A stretch of DNA of 64,000 nucleotides, from NCBI GenBank assembly GCA_015178975.1, contig WHVD01000185.1, forward strand, positions 62,001-126,000, given 5' to 3'. The translations under genes and the position numbers were made by a program. The notes beneath the pieces were generated by a model. The model had not been told where the DNA came from, ran no database searches, and saw only the letters and a list, made by a program, of their open reading frames with translations. Source of the DNA: Hysterangium stoloniferum. Its lineage: Eukaryota; Basidiomycota; Agaricomycetes; Hysterangiales; Hysterangiaceae. This document shows, piece after piece, positions 10,118-20,890 of the stretch; position 1 is the stretch's first letter, and each line of letters opens with the position of its first letter.

Positions 10118-11927
10118 ACACCATAAACATAAGATATAAGCTTTACGGTGCAACGTACCATAGCAAGTGACAGATAAGGATCCTAGACGGAACGAACCCG
10201 TTGGTCTCAAAGTAAGCTGAATAGTTTGGGGAAGACACCATGTGAGCGGAGGAATTGTTCACTTTGGGCCAAGGGAAACATTGATAACTACTTTTTCGTC
10301 ACTTTCACGTATACGTAATCGGGGATTACAATATTGCTACGCAAAGCAGGGAACTGGGTGAAGAAAGAATGTGGGCAAGTTATAGTTTACCGCAATGAGA
10401 ATTCTCAGCGGGATTACCATTATATGCATAGCTTGACTTTGGGGGATTCCCATTCCTCCCGAGGAAGCGTAGGTTGCTTCCAGTGCACTGTCCTATGGCC
10501 TCCGCCCACCTCTACCTGCTACACGCATTAAATATTCTGAAGAACTCCAAGGATGATCTCATAAGTAAGCCAATCGTGAAAGAAAACCAGTAAGTGAAGG
10601 CGGCGAGATTCATGGGATAGTATTTGCAGCTCAGAACATCCCGTATTTCCAAAGACTGGGAAGTTCCGCCCAATATATTGAAAGGAACACGTCAACCTAT
10701 CCACAGGTGGTATATGTACTCCTTCAATTGTGTCGCGACACCATCCAAGCAATTTTCTCCTGCTGCGCCAGCGACGACACTGGCCATATCCAATTGAACT
10801 GCAGCTCGTTCTCATTTTTCTGTGTCGCTGCCCAAATCAGGATCGCATAAGTCGACTAGTGAGCGGAGTAAACGGGAAACTATGTAAAGTCAGCTAGTAT
10901 GTGGTGAGACGGTTGTATTCTCGGCTTGAAAGACTGTTCAGAAAGTACTTCAAGTTCGACGCAGAGACGTTTCAAAACGACACGGACTTCGTTGCTTCAG
11001 TGGGTGCAAAACTGGGGTCAGACGTTGAGGCAGGGCCTCACCTTGTCTGACACGAGATGGGTTAGACTAACCGAGACTCTTCCCCTCACACCACAGCTAT
11101 CAGAATCCAAATACGGCTCAACAAACGCGCAATGGTAGCCCAATCTTTGCGCCGTCGTTCCTTTATAGAAATTTCTAAGTTTGGACCGCGGACTCGGATT
11201 GGTTTCGATGCTCTGAAGGAGGTTTCTTGGCAGAATGGGATCCGGAACCAGGGCCTTTGAGAGCTGGACGCGACTTTGATAGTTCCGCTGCGACGAACGC
11301 AGACTCGAGGAGTTCGAATGGATCGCGCATGGGTAGTCTCTTGGGGCAGAAATGACAAATGTGGAACAAGTGCTTGAAAAGAGATCGGCCCTCTTAAAGC
11401 TAGCAATAAAAGCGTACCCCCGGCGTGGGGCTCACAGAATAGTTCTCAATATGTCCGCAAACTGATATCTGAAATTTTAAAAAACTCAGTGCATGGGACG
11501 CACGAGCGATAGCTGAGAGCCCTTACATAAGTTGTTGATGGTTAGCAGTTAATATACTGAATATACTGAACTTGCAAAATTGCGAAATTGCGGGTGAGAA
11601 AACGGACTCGGATTCAGAAGACGGCGACTAGTAACCATTTACAAGTGGTCTGATGATTCTATCTGGCACTATCAAACAAATTAACAACCCATTTTGATTC
11701 AAACCAAGTACGCCAAGATCTAAACGGCTAAAAGGGCACACTTCATTACATAAATTATCTTACACCGTTATTTGTTTATGTCAGTCAATGCTAACGTACA
11801 GATCGGAATGATAGAAATCCTAAGCGTACGTGCATGTCTATGATAATTCCATATTCATCCCTTCGTGTCGAAAACTACATATTATAAAACAACACAGAGG
11901 GGGTCTGTAATATACATGGCCGGGTGT

Positions 11928-13092
11928 CTACGCAGCGTTCGATCGTGCACGCTGTGGGAGTAACGTCACAACACCATCCTTCAGGGTACTAGGTGGAAAG
12001 TAACGCTCCGACACAAAAAGACTCCAATGGAGACTGCCTGACATCCAGTCTTCAAGACCCTTGATGTACAGAGCCACGTCTTTATCGACTTCGACGTTCC
12101 ATGACGGCAGTGAGGCCTTGGTTGCCTGGAATAATTCCAGAGTTTCACGACACATGTTTCCGATGTGATCGACAGCGCCTTGGAGGTCCAATTTGAAAGA
12201 CTTCATAACTATAACAACGACATTGTAAGTATCCCCACGCGACTGTTCGACATTGTATGAAAAGATATCCTGCAAGCATGTAAACATCGTACGCGCAGAG
12301 ATAAGTTGGAGTATTCCTCACGTTAGTTAGCGCAATAAAATCGTTGGCACAGTCGGATAAAAGAGTGATGCTAGGATCATCCATGACAAAGTCAGGAAGC
12401 TCTATCCCGAAAGAATACTCTAATAAATCGAAGGAAGGGCGACAGCCACCGTTATCGCGTCGAAGCGACATGAACTCTGCAATACTTGGAAGCGAATCGT
12501 CGCCACGCGACTTGCTTTCCGCTTCTAGGGATTTCAGAAAGGCATTCATATTCTCGCAGAAACGAGCTTGGACGCTGGGTGCCATGTCTGCGATACAACG
12601 GCCCCAAAAGCTGAGAATGTCGTTGAATATCCATGAGAAATAATCATGGCAACAATAAACGGTCGTTACTCACTCGCGAACTATTCTACTCGCCTCTGGT
12701 TCTGCCTCTGGAAGCTTAGTTCCAGATGGGAGTATTATACGATAGGCATGGGGGGATGTCAGGGCATTCATAACAACGTCCGAAAACGCGACTGTGTCCC
12801 TCGTGGATAAATTGTCGAATAAGTCATCAAGATGGAATAGTATATTTATAAAGTCACAGACAACACGGAGGCGGTTGTCATCGGCATCATTATAGCAGTA
12901 TGCTGTTAATTGCCCTGCTTTAATTTCGTATAAACGACGACGTTTCGCCTCCGTGAAATGATCAGACCCTCCTTCGAACCATTTATCAGAAGCTGCTGCA
13001 ACGACGTCGCCGTTTGGATGATATGAGACGTTGAACGGGCAGCTGATTTGAGGGAGGAGAAAGGAAGTTTGGGTTGGCATACGAGTACTCAT
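11928..13092 (-). CDS. Sesquiterpene synthase, copy 2
   Basis: Tandem duplicate of the enzyme at 3444-4608 with the same three exons (13092-12674, 12610-12322, 12269-11928), splice sites and 349-aa length, and no disrupting mutation. By eye about 20 residues differ. The metal-binding motif reads HLDDLFD instead of HLDDLSD, so only a non-acidic position of DDxxD has changed. NDIFSYNVE and the RY pair are intact, so catalysis is plausible. Other changes fall near the N-terminus and in the loop before the NSE helix. It has its own TATA word (13151-13160). Whether it makes the same sesquiterpene is unknown. Confidence 0.93.
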
Positions 13093-13150
13093 TCCTGATT
13101 CGTTGCGTTGAGTTGAGTGAAAGTGAAAGTGCAGGCTGGATGGCTCTCCA

Positions 13151-13160
13151 CTTATATATA
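13151..13160 (-). promoter_or_regulatory. TATA box of terpene synthase copy 2
   Basis: Minus-strand tatatataag lies about 60 bp upstream of the start codon at 13092. It is one TA dinucleotide longer than the matching word of copy 1, and the CT/CA-rich leader is conserved. Confidence 0.6.
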
Positions 13161-13339
13161 TGCATGCAACCAGTTGATCACTGGAATTACTTTTATTATT
13201 ATCTGGTTACTGAATGGAGAAAGACACATCCCGTGTTATGGGAGATTTCCAACGTCGTCTCAAGTTACTAGTAGATGACAAAACCACGGACATTTCTTGA
13301 TTTATGAATGGAGTCTACGAAAAACTTGGACAATCTGGA

Positions 13340-13660
13340 GGTCAACAGTGCTGCGGTATGCTTACGGATGTGTGCGCGCGTGTGTGTACATCTTCGAATG
13401 TACTAATAGATCTCACAGAATTGCTTGCTCGTCGTATTCGGGTCTTCGGAGATGTAATGAATCCGTACGCCGTAGTACAGAGACTCCAGCCTCCTATCTT
13501 CTTCTGATCCCCACAACTCCGGGTCATATACACCACCCACTGGCATGATTTCTGTGCCACTGGGAAATCGTGTTGTAAATCTTTTCGGAGTCCAGATGTA
13601 CTATATTGGATGCGTGGACGGCTATCGACAGGGTTCCACCCACATTGAAATATGTGCAAG
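13340..13660 (-). pseudogene. Unidentified small coding-like relic, unit 2 copy
   Basis: Counterpart of 5100-5460. The core GGVYDPELWGSEEDRRLES is kept, and in this copy the downstream frame continues as YYGVRIHYISED before a stop. Upstream, one extra base relative to unit 1 breaks the frame. The function is not recognised, and the conserved core with drifting frames fits a decayed exon. Confidence 0.3.
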
Positions 13661-15488
13661 CCGATACCATGGCACTATTGCAGGTTCTATGTAAAGAAAG
13701 ATTCGGTCTGGTTCGAGGCTTTCAGGTGTTGTGAAGAAGCAAGTGCCAAACTAAGATAACCCGGGCTCCAAGCGTTTTCCGCAAGTTGAGACTAGAAGGG
13801 CGTACGTCAATCAAGAGGCCTAGGCAATACTTCAAGCTGTATCGTCATTTGACACAATGGAGCATAACCTTGAAACTCCCAGTCGTGGTGCCTGGACGGA
13901 TCTCCTATCAAGAAACCCAGTGGTTAGAGATAAGCGTAGGAAATCCCCAAGCGACCCACGGAGATAAAATGTTGTTGGATGCGTCCATTCAAAAGAAACA
14001 TGTGTCGCGCTATACAGCTCACAAAAGGTTTACACTGACAGAAATGCCCTTCCGGAGTGATATTAAAGGAAATGGAAGCGCAGCTGTTGTCGCGTTGTCG
14101 TGGGAATGCCACCAGCACCTTAGTGCGTATAAAGTGGAGCGGTCGACCACTGATGAGAGCGCGAAGGAGAATTCCGGTGGTTAGAGATAGCGTAAGAAAT
14201 CCACCAACGACATCAGGGACTTGAAAAAAAGTCTATGGCAAGTGGGTCGGCTATACAGATTACCGAACCGCGCTAGTGAATCTAGTATCGTTAGATGAAG
14301 TAGCTGGTGGAATTTCCACCCGCTAGTTGCTCGAGGCGAGATAGCCGACCCCGATGATGATATCACTTTGTAATTACAATCATGGGGCGAATCATGAGAC
14401 TATAAAACAGAATTGAAAAGAAAAGAAACATATGTCGCTCGCTGAGCAGCGCACAAAAGGTGTACACTGACAGAAACGCCTTCAAGAGTGATGTTAGGAG
14501 GTGCAGATGTTGTCGCGCTGTCGTGAGAATGCCACCAGCACCTTAGCGCGTATAAATGATAAATATTTATTTTTCTGATAAACCAGTCGCGAGAGCTTAA
14601 AGGGGCGCAAACCAGGTATGACACCTAATAGAAGCATCAGTCTGAGGATCTGTTAATTTCAAATTGATACACTGTGTGCGACAGCATGTCGTTGTTTATA
14701 ATCAATTTGCAAATGCTGGACCCTTCTTCGAACGATTTATCGGAAGTGCTACAATGACGTCGCGAGCCTGGGAGGCGAAATGAGGATTGGGGCGGGTTGT
14801 GAGTACTCATTCCCCAGTCGTAGCGTTAAAAATCGGGTGAGATAAACCTGCAAGTGGGGCGACTTCAAGGCTAGATAACTCTCTACTTTCATATGGAAGA
14901 AATATTTACCCAGGGGAAATAGCATGATCTTTGTCACTGAATTGGATAGAGCATATTTTGCGCTTTGGGAGAGTTCTAGCTCCCCGACATTCAGTCTCCG
15001 ATGAATTTCTGGTATGTGCATGCGCTGATCTCTAAATAGGTAGGCATTACTAGACATAGCTCGACCAGAATACAACCATCTTATGCGTCTCGCGCTGGGG
15101 CCGGGTGTCATGGCCTTATGTCTTAATCATAGTGTGTTCTCACAGCTACTGGCAGAAGATGGCAGGTCCATCCAGTCCACTACCTCCCCGTATATATTAG
15201 TGATGGCGTGAAAAGTCCGCTATACAAGTATTTTAGGGTGCCGATACCAAAGTATAGTAGGTCAGCTTGCACTGGTATATATCTTTATTCACTCTTTAAA
15301 CAGATAAAGCGTGCATAGCGCCAAAATACTACATGTTTCAATGTGATTGCTCGCTGTAAATGCCTGTTGTTAAAGACCTTACTTCCTCCATTATTCGATA
15401 AAAAAATTCTATGATAAATGCTGTATCCTTATTCGGGATCTGACATATTACCCATCACATTGGCATTTGCCCCCAGGAAGTTCTCCCT

Positions 15489-16436
15489 TTACTTCTTGGA
15501 CTCTGTGTCAGCACCTTCACCATCACTAATGAATTCGCTACCATCGTCCGACTCGTTTGCATTGTCCTGGTGTACATTACCAGCAGCTTTCCGTTGAAGC
15601 TGGTCCGCTGTCAGTATGGCTAAAATGTGAGCAACAAGCCACGCACATGCTGGAGTAGTGATGTTGGGACAGGGTGTGACGGATCCAGTTCAGAAGCTCT
15701 CCGCAGATGCGTTTTACACTCGCGAAGATATTGTGGGTTTAATGTCGGAGCCTTACCAGTGGCATGAGAAGCTAACAACAATATGTCAGGTGTGTGTTGC
15801 ATATCAAAAGGAGAAACCGCGGTTTCTTACATGCGTTTTCGTGAGAAATATGCAGGTCGGCGAGAAATAAATACAGTAGCCCTGCGTACATGTGTAAAAC
15901 GGCGTTATCTTGAAATGGAAAAGAAGGCAAGTATCTATAAAAATTTGGAATAATTTATGACAGAAAAGCGTCGAAGAGAAACAGTCAGACTCACAATTCA
16001 AGTTCGTCCAATGCCTCCCGATGTTGTCCGCCGTTGATTAACTGGAGAAGTAATTCTTGTAAGATAGAGACTCGCTAAAATTCTCAGGATCGCAACAATA
16101 AACACTCGAGACACACTGGGTGCGGCTCACATTTTCAGGGCACCGGAGCATCATGACGCGGAGATAATCAAGACGTCGCGGATCGGCATTATCGATGTCC
16201 AGCGCGTCATCCAAGGATGTCGCAAGCAGCAGACCGGTCTGCCACATTTTTTGCCATTCAAACTCTGGACATCGTGTGAGAACTGCCCAGGCTCGTTTTG
16301 CTCGTGGCCAGTCCCGTCGGTGGATGCAGAGCTCGAGAAGGTCAACGAGGCGGCGAATATGAACTTTCCGCGACGAGTTAGGTGAGGTGCTGCCGAGTGA
16401 ATCAAATAAATATTCCTGTCCAGGTGCTCTTATCAT
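15489..16436 (-). CDS. RRN11: RRN11-like RNA polymerase I core-factor subunit, copy 2
   Basis: Duplicate of 7899-8846 with all introns at identical places (exon 1 is 16436-16131; add 7590 to copy 1 coordinates). Only scattered substitutions separate the two, far fewer than between the terpene synthases. All recognisable segments, including RDWPRAKRAWAVL and NAVLHVYAGLL, are intact. The same uncertainty over the last short intron and the acidic tail applies. This copy sits immediately downstream of the epoxide hydrolase gene on the same strand, probably the original arrangement. Confidence 0.75.
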
Positions 16437-17101
16437 AAGTGACAATTAACAACTATCTAGCATGGCACTGTAAGGCGAAATGAACTCTGCCGAGTTGAAT
16501 TCAAAACCTTTCCATAAATGTTCGGAAGATTTGATGAAGAAAACTGCCGAATTGAATCTCCGCTTGAAATTACTGAAACTTGCAGGTATCAGTGCGGATT
16601 GATTTGACACTGATACACAATGATAAGAGTCCAATTTATAAATGGAAGGATATATGAAATAAAAATGCTCGGGCCAGTCGTAGTAATCAGTCAATTGTCA
16701 CCATCCGGCTTGTTGGCCGTCATATCTGCGTGGTTCCGGGTTGACCTCACATTTTGATCCCATCAGATTTTGAAGATATATTCGGGTGGTAAAAATCGAC
16801 CTATAACTCGGCGAGTGTTGCACTAGTGATTGATAAACAGGTATCTCAGTACTTGCTCGTTTTATTGCATAGCCGAATAGTCGGCGGCCCGTTGTCTAAA
16901 GGGAAAGGAATATATACCAACTATTACCTATAATATTGAATAATGAGAAACTAGGAAAGCCATGAATGAGAGGCCAGTAATCCGCTTGTTGACTTTATGA
17001 TTAGGTAATTCAAAGCCTAATTCTTGAACACCACCGTCCTCCTGGACAACGGTTGATGACGATGCCACACTCCAGCTTCCCTCGCACGGCGGTACAGGCA
17101 T

Positions 17102-18520
17102 TCACAACTTCGCTTGCGCTTTCTCAGTGACACTCCGCACAAACTCAGCGATGGACGAGGCTACCACGTCTGGACATTGGGCCATGAGCCAATGTCCCTT
17201 CTCGAAAACTTGGACAACCCGTAGCGAAGGGATGTATTCCTTCATTCGCCCCACTTGGGAAGGGGAGCATACGGCATCTTTGTCGCCCCACAAGAAAAGA
17301 ACAGGTAGTGATTTAGGGAGGCTTACGGGAAGCGTTCCTACTGAGTAATTTCCCATAAAGGATTAGCAGTCAACACCTCTAAAGGCATACGTGTCTAACC
17401 TTCTTCATCAAATCGGTGCTTGGTTGTGCGATAATAATTGAGAGGTCCGGTCATACCGCCAGTCTTAAAGTTATGTATATAATATTGAAATTCCTGCATG
17501 CCGCCGTGTCGCTTTGTAAGCACGAATGAAAGTCATCGTAAGTTGATTGCACACCTTATCGCTCAGGTAGGTGTCCGCAGATAGCGCGCCACTCTTGAGG
17601 ACCTCTGAAATCTTTCCCCTTTGAGTTATGTTGCGATCAATTGACATCCAGCTATGGATCAACCTGAAAAAGGCAGGCAGCTAACCACCCACATATGAGT
17701 ACTGCTTTCATTTTAAAAAGGGGAAATGACAACATTCGCTTCAATTTCTTTCGTAGAGGCTGGATCGCCAAAATATAACTGATAGCCATAGATCGGCAGC
17801 CGTTGAACAATCTGTTCCAACGAGAGATAGTCTTGGCGCGGGGGGGTGAAGGGGATCGACAGACTACAAAATAAACGGTTGAGGTGCCAATTTTCACGCA
17901 AAATACGTCGTAGAAGACATACACAGCGAGTGCGTGCACCCGATCCGGATGCCAAAGTGCGAACCGCCATGCGGTCGCCGCGCCCCAGTCGTGCCCTGCC
18001 ACAACCTTAGCTCAGGCCCCTGCCGTCAACGTAATGGCCCGAAGGAGACGCAAGTACCCCCTCACCGCTTTTCTCACGCCGATGAGATCAAGCAACGCTG
18101 CCAGGTCCGCGCTGAGGGCCCTGGTCGAGTAATGCTTGGGATCACTGGGTTTGTCCTAGTCGTGCAGTGACGATAGGATATTGGCTCGAGAGGAAATGCA
18201 CATACTGTTCCGCCATACCCAAGCATGTCGGGAACAACAACTCGCCAGCGACACTTTGAAACCCATGGAGCGATGACGTGGCGCCAGCCATACCTGTAGT
18301 AGGTATGGAGTTAGTGAGCGTATAGTGTACGTGTTGGAGTTATCGTTAGCTGGTCGCGGTGGAATGCCTACCATAAGTCAGGGAATCCGTGTACACAGAG
18401 GAGAGTGGGCGTTTTCACGACATCATACCCCTCGGGAATTTGGTCGACAAAATGGTAGGTATTTCCTGTCGAAAGGCGCTCTGTGCGATGGTTGAAAGAC
18501 GACGGATCGGATGGATTCAT
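17102..18520 (-). CDS. Soluble epoxide hydrolase (alpha/beta hydrolase fold)
   Basis: Hydrolyses epoxides to vicinal diols through a covalent ester to an aspartate. Eight exons (18520-18372, 18293-18206, 18155-18066, 18005-17923, 17863-17734, 17680-17555, 17493-17400, 17340-17102) join in frame to exactly 332 aa, typical of fungal enzymes. Visible features are the oxyanion-hole motif HGFPD, PDMLGYGGTDKP, the nucleophile elbow GHDWGA (Asp), cap-domain tyrosines in YGYQLYF and GPLNYYR, the acid residue in LFLWGDKDAV and the base in EKGHW. No signal peptide is evident, so it is probably cytosolic. It stands next to the two sesquiterpene synthases, so acting on an epoxidised terpene is possible, but detoxification is equally likely. 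Its stop codon coincides with the duplication breakpoint. Confidence 0.93.
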
Positions 18521-19075
18521 TTAATGGGCTTTATCAAGATAAGATGATACCTTGAACTCAGGTGTCACGTCACATCATTAATCACTAACACGAATTGTAC
18601 TCGCTTCTTTCCAAGTAAATCTCGTCTAATTAAGATGTGGGACTTGGGGGACGTATATATATAGTAATCTATGTAGTTTACACATGTTTAAAATGGTTTA
18701 GAGCCATCGATGAAGGAAATTGGTTAATGTATCGTGGAGATACTTGCGGCAGGAATAGTTCATAGAGAGGCGGTATGTTCCAGTGGAGTGGTGGAAGCGG
18801 CTTATTGCTTGGCCGGCAGCGCACAGCCTGAGGTATTACGACTAAGCAGGAGTAGGCACTCTCCCTGGTCCACCCTCCTTGACCTTCGAAGTAATAACTT
18901 GGTGAATCTGCAGGCACGCTCGAGTACAGCGTGTCTCAGAAGTGGTGTCTAACAGTGTAATATTAAGGTGAACTATTGTATCCGAAAGTCATGGACATCA
19001 TGTAACAGAACACGAAATCGTCCAAGGTCCATACCTACACACATGGGATAATGATTTGTGGTTGTGCATAGTGGT
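18521..19075. other. Intergenic region, no gene seen
   Basis: This lies upstream of the epoxide hydrolase start and downstream of the inhibitor-2 stop. It contains an AT-rich tract (tatatatatag, about 18654-18663). The short open frames overlap on both strands and show no splice logic or family likeness. Confidence 0.5.
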
Positions 19076-20121
19076 TTACGAGCTATGGCGGCCGTGCGCA
19101 ATTCCATTCACTTTCCCAGCCCCATGCGGGAGTGGTGGGACGCCTTGCTGACCAGGTACACGAGTAACGACCTCATTGTCGTCCTTAGGTACATCCTGTT
19201 CGTTGGGCTCTTCCTCTTCAGCCTCGCCGTTCCCTGCCCCTTCCATGTCATCGTCTTCTTCAGCGATCAGCTGTTGAGCGCGCTATAGCAGTCGCATATG
19301 TCAGTAGAAGCTAACGCATCAACTGTGGAAGGCGATACCTTCATCGCCTCGGCCTCGTTGGAATAGTGACGACCTCGCGCTCTGACAAAGGCGGCATGTC
19401 GTGCAGCAGCTAAAAGCGCCACAGAAACGGCACTGAGTACGTCTTCACAATGATGTCAGATCGGGACCGCTTACTTTCTTCGTCCATTTCTTCCTCGAAC
19501 TCGACTTCCTCTCCAGGTTCTGCACTGTGGCTTCGCAGGCCAGATTCCCTGGGAAGATTGAAACTCGTCCTGCGACTGGAGGCGGCACTTCCACTGCGGG
19601 ACGATGGATGGCCGAAGGAAGGACGACGGGAGTCGGGTTGTAGCGGGGTAGAGGCTATTGACGGTGAGGTCGGGTTGGAATAGGACGGGTTGGACGGGGA
19701 ACGTGATCGAGAATCTAAACTGAAAGGTGGTATCTCTAATAACGAGTTTTAGAATTCCTCGTCAGAGTCATTGAGGGAAAGGAAGAAAGACGTACCGCTC
19801 ATGCCTTCCACAGTGTCGGTCTCTGGATCGTATCGTACAAAGGGTGTCTTTGGCTCCGTAATCTTCATTAAACTATCTTTCTGGACCTCGGTTTCTAACA
19901 AGTTGGCTTCGTCCCATGTTAGGCTGTACAAGGATTGGGAGACATCCAGAATGGATAGACGATAGATCGGATGGACACACTCACTGTGCTGGTGTAGCAT
20001 TGGGAGTATTAGCCCCAGATCCCTGAGGAGGTGCGTTCTTCAGGATCCCGCGAGGCCTTGGTTGTTGGGCTGATGGTGGGGCATGATTACCTGAGGACGG
20101 ACCGGATGAAGCAGTGGACAT
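19076..20121 (-). CDS. GLC8: Protein phosphatase inhibitor 2 (IPP-2/Glc8 family)
   Basis: Regulatory subunit of type 1 protein phosphatase. Five exons (20121-19985, 19923-19796, 19735-19475, 19409-19339, 19282-19076) with GT-AG introns join to 267 aa. All three family hallmarks are present in order: PRGILKN near residue 30 (PP1-binding), [12 protein letters not shown] followed by [11 protein letters not shown] (residues about 46-75), and the acidic stretch before [17 protein letters not shown], which matches the C-terminal HYNE-like motif. The middle is serine-rich and presumably phosphorylated and disordered; the C-terminal tail is acidic. It is divergently oriented to PAH1 across about 770 bp. 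Confidence 0.9.
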
Positions 20122-20890
20122 AGTAGCAAATATATTCTTGAAAGAGAAAATAATGGAGAACAGTTTGGAGTAGCTAAGGCGGGGTGAGTCTAATGGGGTT
20201 GTGTATTTGGGCGGTGAAGACGTGTATGTATACGGTGCCGGCGCTTATCGTCATGGAATACTCCTGAGTAGGAGCTCCTAGGGCTTGATATCAGGGCCAA
20301 GGCTGGGTTCATTTGTAAGGGAAGACTATTTTATTTGCAAGAAATTTATAGTAAGATACGCCTATTTTAATAGGGTAGACCCGACATCCGGGCACAGATG
20401 AATATATAGAGCTGGCATATAACATAAGTGTATACCCGAGGAAATGTCTTATATGAACGTGCGTGGTTCAGGTTCTATATAAACACACTCGAAATATATC
20501 GTGCCCCTATCAGCACACGGTCGTCCATTTACAGAGATGTTCATGGGCAGAACAGGTGTCGGTGGTCCTGGGTAATCCTGGGTTTTAGATGTCCAGTCAC
20601 CGGCTTGCGCGCTAATACGTATTGGCGCATCGTGGTACCGATCCGTGCAACGGTAACCCCGCATGCGGACCCTTGCGAAAACAATCACAGGACGACTGAG
20701 GAGCTGCTTGGACAAATCTCTTTCTTTTTGGGATCATAATCAGGAAAAATGTACCCAATATTGGAATATAATAAATGTTGTCACAGAGACATTTTTGATG
20801 GATGGGGTTCTGCCTCAGGCGCTTCCCTGCTGACGTGAGATGATACAAATACTCTCGCATGGCACACATACTCCCCACTGAACTGCTACC
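20122..20890. promoter_or_regulatory. Divergent intergenic region between GLC8 and PAH1
   Basis: About 770 bp separate two divergently transcribed genes and should hold both promoters. No coding frame with splice support was found. A specific TATA word cannot be assigned with confidence. Confidence 0.4.

Larger units (their letters stand above)
9581..17108. repeat. Tandem segmental duplication, unit 2
   Basis: Second direct copy of the segment at 1420-9510, with the same order and strand of genes. Its coordinate offset is about 8160 at the left edge, 8484 across the terpene synthase and 7590 across RRN11. The shifts reflect the solo LTR gained here and the blocks missing here. The right edge runs into the functional epoxide hydrolase gene, so this copy keeps the ancestral right-hand junction. 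Confidence 0.9.

Noticed and set aside
14749..15111. 120-codon minus-strand open frame in unit 2
   Set aside because: Unit 1 is almost identical here but carries a one-base difference and an 11-bp insertion that destroy the frame, and no domain is visible.
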